Source: Anaerolineales bacterium UBA3001
Lineage (GTDB): Bacteria; Chloroflexota; Anaerolineae; Anaerolineales; UBA11657
Direction of reading: 5' to 3'
Assembly: GCA_002346435.1 (NCBI GenBank)
Contig: DDZT01000099.1
Span: 1 to 8,179 of the forward strand
DNA length: 8,179 bases
The translations under genes were made by a program, and so were the position numbers. Numbering within the stretch: the stretch's first letter is position 1; the number at the start of each line of letters is the position of its first letter. Positions 7,884-8,179 of this stretch are shown here, piece after piece. The notes beneath the pieces are model-generated. The model worked only from the letters and a program-made list of their open reading frames with translations. It was not told the origin of the DNA and searched no databases.

Positions 7884-8179
7884 TCATTCCTTGGCATAAT
7901 CTTTCTTGCTGTCAATCTCTTCCCAGTTGAATGAAAATTGCACTTCCTCATAACCAAGTGGATAATCTTTACGCAAAGGATGCCCATCCCAATCTGCCGG
8001 CATAAGAATGCGGCGTAGGTCAGGATGACCTACAAAATTAATGCCCATCATGTCAAATGCCTCTCTCTCTGGCCATTCGGCAGACTTCCAACACGCTGTG
8101 ACACTTGCCACCTCAGGCGACTTCCCAGAAAGTTGAACCCGTAAACGTATACGTACATTTTTTTCTAACGAATGCAGTA
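7884..8179 (-). CDS. nuoC: NADH-quinone oxidoreductase subunit C (30 kDa-type, partial, 5' end outside window)
   Basis: This is the C-terminal 97 codons of NuoC, a peripheral subunit packed against NuoD and NuoB in the connecting arm. The frame is open from the window edge (first full codon at 8177) to the TGA at 7884, so the true start is upstream of the window; the GTG at 8111 is internal. The family signature is complete: WPEREAFDMMGINFVGHPDL followed by RRILMPADWDGHPLRKDYPL, the hallmark of the 30 kDa subunit. The preceding beta-strand stretch (RIRLRVQLSG) fits the end of the fold before the signature. The short acidic C terminus (EEIDSKKDYAKE) indicates a separate protein and not the fused NuoCD of E. 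coli. The stop is one base before nuoD, whose ribosome-binding site lies within these last codons. Confidence 0.96.
   Translation of the reverse strand, partial: LHSLEKNVRIRLRVQLSGKSPEVASVTACWKSAEWPEREAFDMMGINFVGHPDLRRILMPADWDGHPLRKDYPLGYEEVQFSFNWEEIDSKKDYAKE
7888..7892 (-). promoter_or_regulatory. Ribosome-binding site deciding the nuoD start
   Basis: AAGGA, lying within the last codons of nuoC, ends 5 bases before the ATG at 7882. It supports that start (MSQVRK) over the in-frame ATG at 7897 and the longer open frame upstream of it. Confidence 0.6.

Noticed and set aside
7883..7987. 35-residue N-terminal extension of NuoD
   Set aside because: This part overlaps the conserved end of nuoC in another frame and does not resemble NuoD. 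The ATG at 7882 has a ribosome-binding site and sits right after the nuoC stop.
7884..8111. Short separate gene starting at the GTG at 8111
   Set aside because: The frame stays open to the window edge and the upstream codons continue the NuoC fold, so this GTG is an internal valine codon of a truncated nuoC.
1..8179. A previously undescribed system hidden in the window
   Set aside because: Every base is accounted for by recognised complex I subunits in standard order with intact motifs. I see no gap over 12 bases, repeat array, inserted gene or foreign-looking segment.

Overview
This window is one uninterrupted stretch of a nuo operon, encoding the proton-pumping NADH:quinone oxidoreductase (respiratory complex I), read entirely from the minus strand. 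In transcription order (high to low coordinates) it carries the 3' part of nuoC, then complete nuoD, nuoE, nuoF, nuoG, nuoH, nuoI and nuoJ, and the 5' part of nuoK. This is the standard bacterial subunit order. Adjacent genes overlap by 4 bases or are separated by at most 12, so essentially every base is coding. I see no promoter, terminator, RNA gene, repeat, mobile element or CRISPR array.

The layout follows the modules of the enzyme. NuoC and NuoD (positions 6647-8179) belong to the quinone-reducing connecting arm. NuoE, NuoF and NuoG (2269-6650) form the NADH-oxidising module, with FMN and the clusters N1a, N3, N1b, N5, N4 and N7. NuoI (758-1258) carries the two [4Fe-4S] clusters N6a and N6b that lead electrons towards N2. 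NuoH, NuoJ and NuoK are membrane subunits beside the quinone site and the start of the proton-pumping arm. All iron-sulfur ligands expected in these subunits are visible, as are the NuoD quinone-site residues and the NuoK Glu36 position. The genes look intact and functional.

The organism is a bacterium with NADH-driven respiration. The wording of NuoG, NuoD and NuoI reminds me most of Chloroflexota complex I, but this is from memory and unverified. Base composition is AT-rich (roughly 40% G+C from lines I counted), which would suit a low-GC, perhaps aquatic or uncultured, lineage.

I looked for an undescribed system and do not find one: this is a housekeeping locus. The findings below are small points with low interest scores.
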